Below, piece by piece: positions 32,279 through 40,555 of a stretch of 64,000 bases of DNA (its first letter is position 1; each line of letters starts with the position of its first letter). Source of the DNA: Prauserella flavalba (lineage in GTDB: Bacteria; Actinomycetota; Actinomycetes; Mycobacteriales; Pseudonocardiaceae). The notes beneath the pieces are model-generated. The model ran no database searches, was not told the DNA's origin, and saw nothing but the letters and a program-made list of their open reading frames with translations. A program made the position numbers and the translations under genes. The stretch lies in assembly GCF_003202235.1 (NCBI RefSeq), contig NZ_MASU01000005.1:496001-560000 (forward strand), in the 5' to 3' direction.

Positions 32279-34432
32279 ATGCGGGACGGCCTTTTCAAGA
32301 TGCTCGGTCTGTGTCTGCTCGCCGGCGTGCTGGTGGCGGGGATCCTGTTCCCCGTCGTCGGCGCCGCGGGGGTGATGTCGAACGAGGCGAGCGACACCGT
32401 GGAGTCCATGTCCTCGGACCTCGCCGACGACCCGCCACCGCTGGTGACCACCGTCACCGACCGGGAGGGCAGCCCGATCGCGACGCTGTACGACCAGTAC
32501 CGCATCCCGACGGCGCCCGACCAGATCTCCGAGGCCATGAAGTGGGCCCTGATCTCCGTGGAGGACCGCCGCTTCTACGAGCACCACGGGGTGGACTGGA
32601 AGGGCACCCTGCGCGCGGCGATCAGCAACACCTCCGGCGGCGACACGCAGGGCGCCTCCACGCTGACCCAGCAGTACGTGAAGAACTACCTCATCAACGT
32701 CACCTACCGCGACGACCAGCTCGGTCAGCAGCGGGCGCAGGAGGCGACCATCGCGCGCAAGCTCAAGGAGGCGCGCGTCGCGATCCAGCTCGAGACGAAG
32801 ATGAGCAAGGAGGAGATCCTCGCCGGCTACCTCAACGTCGTCGAGTTCTCCCGCCAGATCTACGGCGTCGGCGCCGCCGCGCACGCCTACTTCGGCACGA
32901 CGCCGGACAAGCTCACCGTCACGCAGGGCGCGCTGCTGGCCGGCATGGTCAACAACCCCGTCGCCAACGACCCGTGGAACAACCCGGAGCGCGCCACGGA
33001 GCGGCGTAACTTCGTGCTCGACAAGATGGTCGAGAACCGCAAACTGTCCGAGGAGGACGCCGAGCGGCTCAAGGCCGAGCCGCTGGGCGTGGTGCCGAAC
33101 GGCCCGGAGAAGCCCGCCGCGAACTGCGTCGGCGCCGGCCCCGAGCACGGGTTCTTCTGCCAGTACGTCGAGGACTACCTGCTCGAGCAGGGCATGACCA
33201 AGGACGACCTCTACACCGGCGGCTATACGATCCGCACGACGCTCGACCGGGAGGCCAACCACCTCGCCAAGCAGTCGGCCGAGGAGCAGGTCGGCAAGAT
33301 GGAGGAGAACGTCGCCAACACGCTGTCGCTGGTGAGGCCGGGCAAGGACCGGCACGAGGTGGTGGCCCTGGCCGCCAACCGCGACTACGGGCCCGACGCG
33401 GAGGCGGGGCAGACCGAGTACGCGCTGCCCTCCGACGTCGCGAACGTGACCGGTGCAGGGTCGAGCTACAAGGTCTTCACCGCCGCGGCGGCGATGGCGA
33501 CGGGCAAGGTGGGGATCTACGACACGATCCAGTCGCCGAGCTCGTACGTGTCCCAGGTGTTCAGCGGCAGCCCCGCCCCGTGTCCCTACATCGCGCCCTA
33601 CACGCGCGGCTACTGCGTCACCAACGCCAGCGAGGGCGGCAGCGGCTCGATGACGTTGCAGACCGCGCTGCAGACCTCGCCCAACACCGCGTTCGTGATC
33701 CTGGAGGAGCAGGCGGGAATGAAGGCCGTCGTCGACATGGCGAGCAAGCTCGGCCTGCGCAAGACGATGGCGTCCAACGCGGCGAACGGCGGCGCGGTGG
33801 ACCCGGAGGCCGAGAGCCAGGAGGTCAGCCAGAGCCAGACCCAGTTCTTCGGGCCCTCCGCGAACTCGCCCGGCAAGGGCTCGTTCACCCTCGGCGTGAG
33901 CCCGACGAGCGGGCTGGAGCTCGCCAACGTCGCCGCGACGATCATGAGCGGCGGCGTGTGGTGCCCGCCGACCCCGATCGGGGAGATCACCGACCGCGAC
34001 GGCAACCCGATGCCGATCAAGGAGCAGCCGTGTGAGCAGGCCGTGCCCGAGGGCCTCGCCAACACGCTCGCCGTCGGCATGAGCAAGGACGACCTGCCCG
34101 GAGGCACCGCGGCGGCCGCCGCCCAGGGCGTCGGCTGGGACCGCCCGATGATCGGCAAGACCGGTACCACCCAGGTCAACGGCTCCGCGGCGTTCCTCGG
34201 CGCCACGCCGCAGCTCGCGGGCGCGGCGATGGTGTTCCGGCCCGACCTGCCCAACGGCGGCCTCTACGACGGCGGGCCCGGCAACGTGAGCGCCGTGCCC
34301 GGCGAGAGCGGCAACATGTTCGGTGGCAAGACGCCCGCCCGGACGTGGTTCGGTGCGATGAGCAAGATCCTCGAGGGCGAGCCCGCGCTGCCGCTGCCCG
34401 CCAGCGACCCCAGGTACGAGCGCTTCGACTAA
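32279..34432 (+). CDS. Class A penicillin-binding protein (transglycosylase/transpeptidase)
   Basis: 717-residue bifunctional peptidoglycan synthase anchored by one N-terminal helix (GLCLLAGVLVAGILFPVVGAAG). The GT51 domain has the catalytic motif EDRRFYEHHGVDW (glutamate near residue 95) and GASTLTQQYVKN. The transpeptidase domain has SSYK (Ser395, Lys398), SPN (467-469) and KTG (627-629), so it looks active. ATG 32279 was chosen; a GTG six bases upstream is an alternative. It makes cell wall outside the membrane. The stop overlaps the convergent conservon GTPase gene by four bases. Confidence 0.93.
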   Translation: MRDGLFKMLGLCLLAGVLVAGILFPVVGAAGVMSNEASDTVESMSSDLADDPPPLVTTVTDREGSPIATLYDQYRIPTAPDQISEAMKWALISVEDRRFYEHHGVDWKGTLRAAISNTSGGDTQGASTLTQQYVKNYLINVTYRDDQLGQQRAQEATIARKLKEARVAIQLETKMSKEEILAGYLNVVEFSRQIYGVGAAAHAYFGTTPDKLTVTQGALLAGMVNNPVANDPWNNPERATERRNFVLDKMVENRKLSEEDAERLKAEPLGVVPNGPEKPAANCVGAGPEHGFFCQYVEDYLLEQGMTKDDLYTGGYTIRTTLDREANHLAKQSAEEQVGKMEENVANTLSLVRPGKDRHEVVALAANRDYGPDAEAGQTEYALPSDVANVTGAGSSYKVFTAAAAMATGKVGIYDTIQSPSSYVSQVFSGSPAPCPYIAPYTRGYCVTNASEGGSGSMTLQTALQTSPNTAFVILEEQAGMKAVVDMASKLGLRKTMASNAANGGAVDPEAESQEVSQSQTQFFGPSANSPGKGSFTLGVSPTSGLELANVAATIMSGGVWCPPTPIGEITDRDGNPMPIKEQPCEQAVPEGLANTLAVGMSKDDLPGGTAAAAAQGVGWDRPMIGKTGTTQVNGSAAFLGATPQLAGAAMVFRPDLPNGGLYDGGPGNVSAVPGESGNMFGGKTPARTWFGAMSKILEGEPALPLPASDPRYERFD

Positions 34433-35037
34433 CGACCGTCGCCGCCTGCGCGGGCGTGGTGCTGGCGCCGCGCTCGCTGGACCACGGCGATCAGCACCTC
34501 CTTGGCGGAGGTGCGGTCACGCGCGTCGCACAGCAGCACCGGCGTGCCGGGGTCGAGATCGAGCGCCGCGGCGACCTGCTCGACCCGGTACCGCCGGGAC
34601 CCGTCGAAACAGTTGACCGCGATCACGAACGGGATCCCGCGCTGCTCGAAGTAGTCGACCGAGGGGAAGCAGTCCTCGAGCCTCCGGGTGTCGGCGATCA
34701 CCACGGCGCCGAGCGCGCCGTGGCTGATGTCGTCCCACAGGAACCAGAACCGGTCCTGGCCCGGGGTGCCGAACAGGTACAGCGACAGCCGCTCGTCGAA
34801 CGTGATCCGGCCGAAGTCGATCGCGACGGTCGTGGTGGTCTTGCGCTCGACGCCGTTGGTGTCGTCGATCCCGGCTCCCGCCTGGCTGAGCGACTCCTCG
34901 GTACGCAGCGGGCGGATCTCGCTCACGGCTCCCACCATCGTCGTCTTGCCTGCGCCGAAGCCTCCGGCGATCACGATCTTCACGGCGGTGAACGGGGCGG
35001 CACGACGGACCGGCCGCTCAGAGGGCACGAAGGCCAT
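34429..35037 (-). CDS. cvnD: Conservon small GTPase (CvnD-like)
   Basis: 202-residue Mgl/Ras-like GTP-binding protein. P-loop GGFGAGKTT near residues 25-33, a DTNG/TTTTVAIDFGRI switch region, DxxG-like LFGTPGQDRFWF, and the nucleotide motif AVNCFDG (in place of NKxD). These are typical of the actinobacterial conservon GTPase, which works with a membrane kinase and two small partners. The start is at ATG 35037, inside the preceding DUF742 gene by 20 bases, as is normal for these loci. Last gene of the conservon. Confidence 0.92.
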   Translation of the reverse strand: MAFVPSERPVRRAAPFTAVKIVIAGGFGAGKTTMVGAVSEIRPLRTEESLSQAGAGIDDTNGVERKTTTTVAIDFGRITFDERLSLYLFGTPGQDRFWFLWDDISHGALGAVVIADTRRLEDCFPSVDYFEQRGIPFVIAVNCFDGSRRYRVEQVAAALDLDPGTPVLLCDARDRTSAKEVLIAVVQRARRQHHARAGGDGR

Positions 35038-35389
35038 CAAGGACTTCCCTCAGGATCTGGTCGTTGGGCAGTCTGCCCGGTGGATTCGGCTGGGTGACGC
35101 GGATGTGCCCGGCGTCGAGCAGGTCGGCGATGAGGATGCGGGCGACGTTGAGCGGGAGCGCTGCCCTCGCGGCCACCTCGGCGACCGACAACGCGCGGTC
35201 GCGGCACAGCTCGAGGATGGTGGCCTGCTCGGGGCTGAGCGTCAGGTCGTACTCGGGGCGGGTACTCGCCAGCACGAGCGCGATGACGTCCAGGTACTCG
35301 CCGGCCGGCCGGGCCCGTCCCTTGGTCAGCGCGTACAGCCGCACCATGGGACCCGACTCGTCGCCGTACCAGCGCCCGTTGTCGCTCAC
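35018..35389 (-). CDS. cvnC: DUF742 protein, conservon (CvnC-like)
   Basis: 123-residue DUF742 protein, with VRLYALTKGRARPAGEYLDVIALV near the start, LSPEQATILELCRDRALSVAEVAARAALPLNVARILIADLLDAGHIRV (a winged-helix-like segment) and the ending PNDQILREVLDGLRAL. Family members partner the roadblock protein and GTPase in conservons. GTG start overlaps the roadblock stop (GTGA). Function at the molecular level is unknown. Confidence 0.92.
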   Translation of the reverse strand: MSDNGRWYGDESGPMVRLYALTKGRARPAGEYLDVIALVLASTRPEYDLTLSPEQATILELCRDRALSVAEVAARAALPLNVARILIADLLDAGHIRVTQPNPPGRLPNDQILREVLDGLRAL

Positions 35390-35820
35390 GGCCCGGTTCC
35401 CTCCTGCAGGACCGGGTGCCCGTTCATGCGTGGTGCGGTGTAGAGGTGTTCGCCGACCCGGCCGACCAGGCGCGCCATCTCGTAGGCGATGAGCCCGATG
35501 TCGCTACCGGCCTCCGCGAACGCCGTGAGGCATGTGCCGCCCCCCGCCGTGATCACGAACAGGAACCCGCCTTCCAGCTCCACCATCGTCTGCCGGGCGG
35601 CGCCGGCGTCGAACTGCCTGCCGACGCCCTTCGCGAGACTGTTCAACGCCGATGCCACGGCCGCGAGGTGCTCGCCCTCCTCCCTGCTCATCCCGGCCGA
35701 ACCGGCCATGGGGAGCCCGTCGTCGGACAGCAGCAGTGCGTGTCTGACGCGGGGCGCGTTGCCCACCATCTCGTCCAGCAGCCAGCTCAGCTCCTGGCTG
35801 CTGTCGGTGGCCTCGACCAT
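35386..35820 (-). CDS. cvnB: Roadblock/LC7 protein, conservon (CvnB-like)
   Basis: 144-residue roadblock/LC7 domain protein: ELSWLLDEMVGNAPRVRHALLLSDDGLPMAGSAGM, then EHLAAVASALNSLAKGVGRQFDAG and GGFLFVITAGGGTCLTAFAEAGSDIGLIAYEMARLVGRVG. Roadblock proteins regulate Ras-like GTPases such as the one two genes downstream. It starts 31 bases after the sensor kinase stop. Confidence 0.93.
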   Translation of the reverse strand: MVEATDSSQELSWLLDEMVGNAPRVRHALLLSDDGLPMAGSAGMSREEGEHLAAVASALNSLAKGVGRQFDAGAARQTMVELEGGFLFVITAGGGTCLTAFAEAGSDIGLIAYEMARLVGRVGEHLYTAPRMNGHPVLQEGTGP

Positions 35821-35851
35821 CGTTCTCCTCCGTGTGTGCCTGGAGGACGCG

Positions 35852-38128
35852 TCACTCGTTGCGCCCTCTGATGAAGCCCCGCTGCAGGGCGGACATCGTC
35901 GCGCGCGCCTGCTCGGGGGAGCCCTGTGGTGCCGGGGCCGGGCCGGGGGACCGCTCCGTCGCGGTCCGCAGGCCCGGCGCGAGGCTGGCCTGCCGCCTTC
36001 GCCTCGGCAGGCCGCCGGTCTCGCCGTCCGCGGTGGGCGGAGGACCGTCGGAGCCCGGTGCGAGCTGCCGCGCCTGCCGCGGGGGATCGGGCGGGGGCCG
36101 GTCGGGATCCGGCGCCGCCGGTGCGCGCTCGGGCTCGGGCGCGGCCGCGACGGCGGCGGGCTGCCTGGTGGCGGCGCCGCTGCGCACGAGCGCCTTCGGC
36201 TCGGCGATCGTCGTGAGGATCGAGCTGGGCAGCAGGAGCACCGCGGTGGTGCCGCCGTAGGCCGAGCGGCGCAGCGTCACCGTGATGCCCTGCCGGTTCG
36301 CCAGCCTGCTGATCACGAAGAAGCCGAGCTGGTCGCTGTCGAACAGGTCGAGCTGGTGTGCCTCGGAGATCCGCCGGTTGGCCTCGGCCATCGACTCGGG
36401 CCGCATGCCGAGGCCGCGGTCCTCGATCTCCACGACGAAGCCCGCGCCGACGGGTTCGCCGTTCACCAGCACCGTCGTGTTCGGGGGCGAGAAGGACGTC
36501 GCGTTCTCCACCAGCTCGGCGACCATGTGGGTCAGGTCGGCGACGGCGGAGCCCTGCACCGCGACGTCGGCCATCCGCCGTACCTCGACCCGCTGGAACT
36601 CCTCGACCTCGGCCACGGCGGCGCGCAGCACGGTCATGAGCGGGACCGGCTCGCTCCACACGCGGCCGGGCGTGGCGCCGGACATGATGATGAGCCCCTC
36701 GGCGTGCCTGCGCATGCGGGCGGCGAGGTGGTCGAGGCGGAACAGATCCTCCAGATCGGCGGGATCCTCGATGCGCCGCTCCATCGTGTCGAGCAGGCTC
36801 AGCTGACGGTGCACCAGCGACTGGCTGCGCCGTGCCAGTGTGACGAACACGCCGGAGACGCCGGTGAGCAGCTCGGCGCGTTCGGCCGCCGCGCGCAGGG
36901 CGGCGCCCTGGACGGCGTTGAGCGCGCTGCCGACCTCGCCGATCTCGCCGTCGCCCGGCGGTACCACCGGCACGTCGTCGACGTCGATCTTCTCGCCCGC
37001 CCGCAGTCGCCGCATGGCCTTCGGCAGGCGGTTGCGGGCGAGCTCCAGCGCGGAGTCCCTGAGTCCGACCAGCTCCAGCACGTGCTCCCGGCCGATGCGC
37101 ACGGAGATCACCAGCGCGAGCACGACGGCGAGCAGACCGAGCGTCACGGTCACCGCGCCGCGCGTCAGCGCCGAGTCTCCGGCCTGCTCGGCCGCGGCGG
37201 ACGCCGAGGCCGAAGCCGAGGCCCGCACCGCACCGAGGTCCTGGTTCACCGTCTCCATCGCGGCGCCCCATTGGCCGGCGAAGACCGTGCTGGTCACGGG
37301 GCGGCCACCCGGGTCGGTCAGTACCTCGTTCTGTAACGCGGTGAGGGACCGGTAGGAGTCGTCGGAGAGCAGCCGCTCGTAGCCGGGCAGCGCGGCCTGG
37401 TCGAAGCCCGTGCTGAGCTCGCCCGCGAGCAGGCGCTGCCCGCCCACGGCGTCGCCGAACGCGCGGCGCTGGTCCGCCGTCAGCTCGCCCGCGGCCTGCG
37501 CCGAGGCCATGACGGCGTCCTGCCGCGCCAGCATCTCACCGAGCCTGGCCAGCGGCAGCACCGCGTTCTCCGGCAGTCCACTCTGGACGTTCGCCAGCGC
37601 CGCGTCGAGTGAGAACACCTCCTGGATGGCGTCGGAGTAGCCGGTGAAGGCGGTCTGCCAGTCGCGGGTGCCCTCGGCGGCTCGCAGGCGTGACAACGCC
37701 TGCTCGATGGCGCCGAGCCGCTCGTTGACGCCGGGGGCGAGGCTCGCGATGTCGGCGCTGGTGAGGGCGACTCCGGTGCGCAGCGCCCGCAGCGCGGATT
37801 CGGTGCCCGCCTTTCGCCGGTCCAGTTCCGCCTGCTCGCCGGCGCCGGGGCGGGCGAGCAGCACGGCTGCGGCGGCGCGCTCGGCGCGCAGGCTGGCGAC
37901 GACGCCGTCCACCGGCGCGGAGAGCTGGGCGCTCAGTTGCCTGAGCTGCCGCAACGTCCACGCTTCCTGCACGGTGGACACCGTCGCCAGCGCCCACAGC
38001 ACCATGAGTGAGACGACCGGGACCAGGAGCAGGGCGACGATCTTCGCCCGGATCGTTTTCGGGCGTAACCGTTGCCGAACTGGTTGCGGGCGCGTTTCAG
38101 TGGCGTGCAAACCGTGACGCACGGACAT
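35852..38128 (-). CDS. cvnA: Sensor histidine kinase-like protein, conservon (CvnA-like)
   Basis: 758-residue membrane protein. First membrane helix near 30-50, a nitrate/nitrite-sensor-like extracellular helical region to about 315, second helix near 325-345 (VTVTLGLLAVVLALVISV), then HAMP-like and kinase parts: RLDHLAARMRRHAEGLIIMSG with the histidine region, N-box ELVENATSFSPPNT, G-box EDRGLGM. The C-terminal 110 residues are Pro/Ala rich and probably disordered. ATG 38128 is preferred (GGAG five bases upstream) over a TTG at 38149. It heads the conservon, sensing an unknown signal and passing it to the GTPase module. Confidence 0.92.
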   Translation of the reverse strand: MSVRHGLHATETRPQPVRQRLRPKTIRAKIVALLLVPVVSLMVLWALATVSTVQEAWTLRQLRQLSAQLSAPVDGVVASLRAERAAAAVLLARPGAGEQAELDRRKAGTESALRALRTGVALTSADIASLAPGVNERLGAIEQALSRLRAAEGTRDWQTAFTGYSDAIQEVFSLDAALANVQSGLPENAVLPLARLGEMLARQDAVMASAQAAGELTADQRRAFGDAVGGQRLLAGELSTGFDQAALPGYERLLSDDSYRSLTALQNEVLTDPGGRPVTSTVFAGQWGAAMETVNQDLGAVRASASASASAAAEQAGDSALTRGAVTVTLGLLAVVLALVISVRIGREHVLELVGLRDSALELARNRLPKAMRRLRAGEKIDVDDVPVVPPGDGEIGEVGSALNAVQGAALRAAAERAELLTGVSGVFVTLARRSQSLVHRQLSLLDTMERRIEDPADLEDLFRLDHLAARMRRHAEGLIIMSGATPGRVWSEPVPLMTVLRAAVAEVEEFQRVEVRRMADVAVQGSAVADLTHMVAELVENATSFSPPNTTVLVNGEPVGAGFVVEIEDRGLGMRPESMAEANRRISEAHQLDLFDSDQLGFFVISRLANRQGITVTLRRSAYGGTTAVLLLPSSILTTIAEPKALVRSGAATRQPAAVAAAPEPERAPAAPDPDRPPPDPPRQARQLAPGSDGPPPTADGETGGLPRRRRQASLAPGLRTATERSPGPAPAPQGSPEQARATMSALQRGFIRGRNE

Positions 38129-38193
38129 GCATTCTCCATCTCGGAGCAAAAAGTAAAATCAGGGTGCGAAGCGCCGAAAATGCGTGCGCGTCG

Positions 38194-38982
38194 TCAAAGT
38201 GCGAGCTGGGAACCGGCCTGGTCCGATGATTTTTCCACCTCGTCGGTGATTTTCGGCGGCCGGGCGGAAAGCGCGACAAAAGCCGAGGTCAGGAACAGGT
38301 AGGAACCGAGTACGACGGTCAGCGGGAAGATGAACTGCATCGGCGTCGCGCCCGGGGTGGCGCCGTGTGCCGCGTGCACGTCGACCTCGACCGCGGCCAT
38401 GCCCGTGTAGTGCATCGCACTCACCGCGACGCCCATCACCAGCGAGGCCCCGACGGCGGCCGCGGGGCCACGGATCGTCAGCGTCGCCCACAGCGCCGCC
38501 GTCGCCGCGGCGATGGCGATCATCACCGACAGCGCCACCACGACGGGGTCGTAGCTGACGGATCCGGACAGGCGCATCGCCGCCATTCCGAGGTAATGCA
38601 TCGCGGCGACGCCGATTCCGGAGACGAGACCGCCGAGCAATACGGCGAGCGTCCTCGACGAGAGGTAGCCGACGGCGAACACGCCGATGCCGACCACGGC
38701 GATCGCGACGATCAGGCTCAGCACGGTGAGGGTGACGTCATAGCGCACGTCGGTGCCGGTGACTCCAAAGCCCAGCATCGCGATGAAGTGCATCGTCCAG
38801 ATGCCGGTGCCGATCGCCATCGCGCCGTTGATCAACCAGCCGCGCCTGGCGCGACCCTCCGCCGCGAGCGCGCGCACCGTGCACCGGAGTCCGAGCGCGC
38901 TGCCGACGCAGGCCATCACGTACGAAAGAATGGGGGTTATCCAGCCGAAACCGAGCTCCGTCATCGAGCCGATCTGATTCAT
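38194..38982 (-). CDS. MHYT-domain integral membrane sensor-like protein
   Basis: 262 residues with about seven membrane helices. The three MHYT-type repeats are MHFIAML, MHYLGMAA and MHYTGMAA, each at the end of a helix, and are proposed to bind copper and sense gases (oxygen, CO or NO). No enzymatic output domain is attached; the C-terminus is a short hydrophilic tail. It lies 65 bases upstream of the conservon kinase on the same strand, so joint expression is possible. The start ATG 38982 lacks a good ribosome-binding site. Confidence 0.88.
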   Translation of the reverse strand: MNQIGSMTELGFGWITPILSYVMACVGSALGLRCTVRALAAEGRARRGWLINGAMAIGTGIWTMHFIAMLGFGVTGTDVRYDVTLTVLSLIVAIAVVGIGVFAVGYLSSRTLAVLLGGLVSGIGVAAMHYLGMAAMRLSGSVSYDPVVVALSVMIAIAAATAALWATLTIRGPAAAVGASLVMGVAVSAMHYTGMAAVEVDVHAAHGATPGATPMQFIFPLTVVLGSYLFLTSAFVALSARPPKITDEVEKSSDQAGSQLAL

Positions 38983-39235
38983 TGTCGTCCAATCGAAAGC
39001 AACTCCTCCTCCCCCGAGTTTTGCTGGAGCAGGACAGTAACTCAGTTCCGTTGAAAGTGACAATAGTACTACGAAGTAGGTTCATAGTTAGTTACTGGCC
39101 GGGACACCGAATTGCCGGTCAGAGATCAACATGTGATTTTGCTCCCGTTGACCGCAATTGTCGCGAAGGTTTCCGGCGGGTGTCGCCGTGACCGGTGCCT
39201 TGCGCCGGGGCGCCGGTTGCGGGAAGCCTGGCGGC
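38983..39235. other. AT-richer divergent intergenic region with nested inverted repeats
   Basis: 253 bases between the MHYT gene and the molybdoenzyme gene, clearly less GC-rich than the surroundings. CAGTAACT at 39035-39042 is mirrored by AGTTACTG at 39090-39097, and CTACGAAGTAG at 39069-39079 is an 11-bp palindrome in the middle. This is likely promoter and control DNA; the protein reading it is unknown. Confidence 0.55.
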
Positions 39236-39835
39236 ATGGACATCGTGACTCCCGGTTTCCGGGGCCGGCGCCGTGAGCGGGACCGTGCGCTGCCGCCGGG
39301 CCAGTACCTCGCCGAGGACTTCCCGGTACTGTCCGCGGGCCCGACGCCGAGGGTGCGGCCCGAGGGCTGGCGGTTCACGATCGAGACCGAGACCGGGGAA
39401 ACGCACGCGTGGACGTGGGCGGAGTTCCTCGCCCTGCCCGCCGAGACGCCGAGGGTGGACATCCACTGTGTCACCCGCTGGTCCAAACTGGACACCGAAT
39501 GGCGGGGCGTGGCACTGGACACGTTGCTGGCTGGCGTCGACACGGCTGCCGACTTCGTGATGGCGCACTCGTTCGACGGCTACACCACCAACGTGCCGCT
39601 GGAGGACCTGCTCGACGGGCAGTCGTGGATCGCCTACGAGTACGACGGAGAGCCGCTCGATTCCGAGCACGGTGGCCCGGCGCGGCTGCTGGTGCCGCAC
39701 CTGTACTTCTGGAAGTCGGCGAAATGGGTGCGCGGGCTGACGCTCTCACACGCCGACGAGCCGGGCTTCTGGGAGTCCTCCGGCTACCACCACTACGGCG
39801 ACCCGTGGCGCGAGCAGCGGTACCAGGGGGACTGA
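39236..39835 (+). CDS. Sulfite oxidase-like molybdopterin oxidoreductase
   Basis: 199-residue protein of the sulfite oxidase/YedY molybdopterin fold. The molybdenum-ligating cysteine is in VDIHCVTRWSKLDTEWRGV, and the family core WAEFLALP, DFVMAHSFDGYTTNVPLEDL and YFWKSAKWVRGLTL is present. No twin-arginine signal is seen, so it is probably cytoplasmic, unlike YedY. It overlaps the next gene by one base, pairing it with a flavin reductase that likely supplies or accepts electrons. Substrate unknown. Confidence 0.9.
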   Translation: MDIVTPGFRGRRRERDRALPPGQYLAEDFPVLSAGPTPRVRPEGWRFTIETETGETHAWTWAEFLALPAETPRVDIHCVTRWSKLDTEWRGVALDTLLAGVDTAADFVMAHSFDGYTTNVPLEDLLDGQSWIAYEYDGEPLDSEHGGPARLLVPHLYFWKSAKWVRGLTLSHADEPGFWESSGYHHYGDPWREQRYQGD

Positions 39836-40554
39836 TGGGCCGCCTTGACTGGCGGGTCGCCCGGCTCGCCGGTCACCGCGACGAGACGCCGACCGCGCGC
39901 ACACTCCTGCTCGACGTGCCCGGCTGGCCCGGTCATCTCGCGGGCCAGCACGTCGACGTCCGGCTGACGGCGCAGGACGGTTACCGCGCCGAACGCCCGT
40001 ACTCGCTCGCCGCGCCCTCGGGCGGCGACCGCGTGGAGCTGACCGTGCAGCGGATCGGTGACGGTGAGGTGTCCCCGTTCCTGACCGAGGAGATGCGGAT
40101 CGGCGACCCGTTCGAACTGCGAGGGCCGATCGGCGGCTGGTTCGTCTGGCGGCCCGCCGACCCGGCCCCGGTGCTGCTCATCGCCGGCGGGTCGGGGATC
40201 GTGCCCCTGCGCGCCATGCTGCGTGCGCGGGAGGAGGTGGGCAGCCGCGCGCCGTTCCGGCTGATCTACTCGGTTCGTACGCCCGAGGACGTGTACTACG
40301 CCGACGAGTTGCGAACCCCGCGGCCGGGCGTCGACGTGCGACTGGTCTATACCCGCAAGGCGCCCGACGGCGCGCGCACGGCGCCGGGCCGCCTCGGGCT
40401 CGCCGAGCTCAACAGCCACGGCTGGCCTGCCGAGTTCGCTCCGAACTGTTTCGTCTGCGGGCCGACGGGTTTCGTGGAGACGGTGGCGGATCTGCTGCTC
40501 GCGCTCGGGCACGACGCACGCCGCGTGCGGACGGAGCGGTTCGGCCCCGCCTGA
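39835..40554 (+). CDS. FAD/NAD(P)-binding ferredoxin reductase-like protein
   Basis: 239-residue ferredoxin-NADP reductase-type protein. FAD-binding RPYSLAAPSGGD (RxYS), the NAD(P) site PVLLIAGGSGIVPLRAMLR, and CGPTGFVETVADLLLALG at the C-terminus. It has no [2Fe-2S] domain. Proteins of this kind are encoded directly next to YedY-like molybdoenzymes in actinobacteria, and the one-base overlap here supports a two-subunit redox system. Confidence 0.9.
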   Translation: MGRLDWRVARLAGHRDETPTARTLLLDVPGWPGHLAGQHVDVRLTAQDGYRAERPYSLAAPSGGDRVELTVQRIGDGEVSPFLTEEMRIGDPFELRGPIGGWFVWRPADPAPVLLIAGGSGIVPLRAMLRAREEVGSRAPFRLIYSVRTPEDVYYADELRTPRPGVDVRLVYTRKAPDGARTAPGRLGLAELNSHGWPAEFAPNCFVCGPTGFVETVADLLLALGHDARRVRTERFGPA

Positions 40555-40555
40555 C

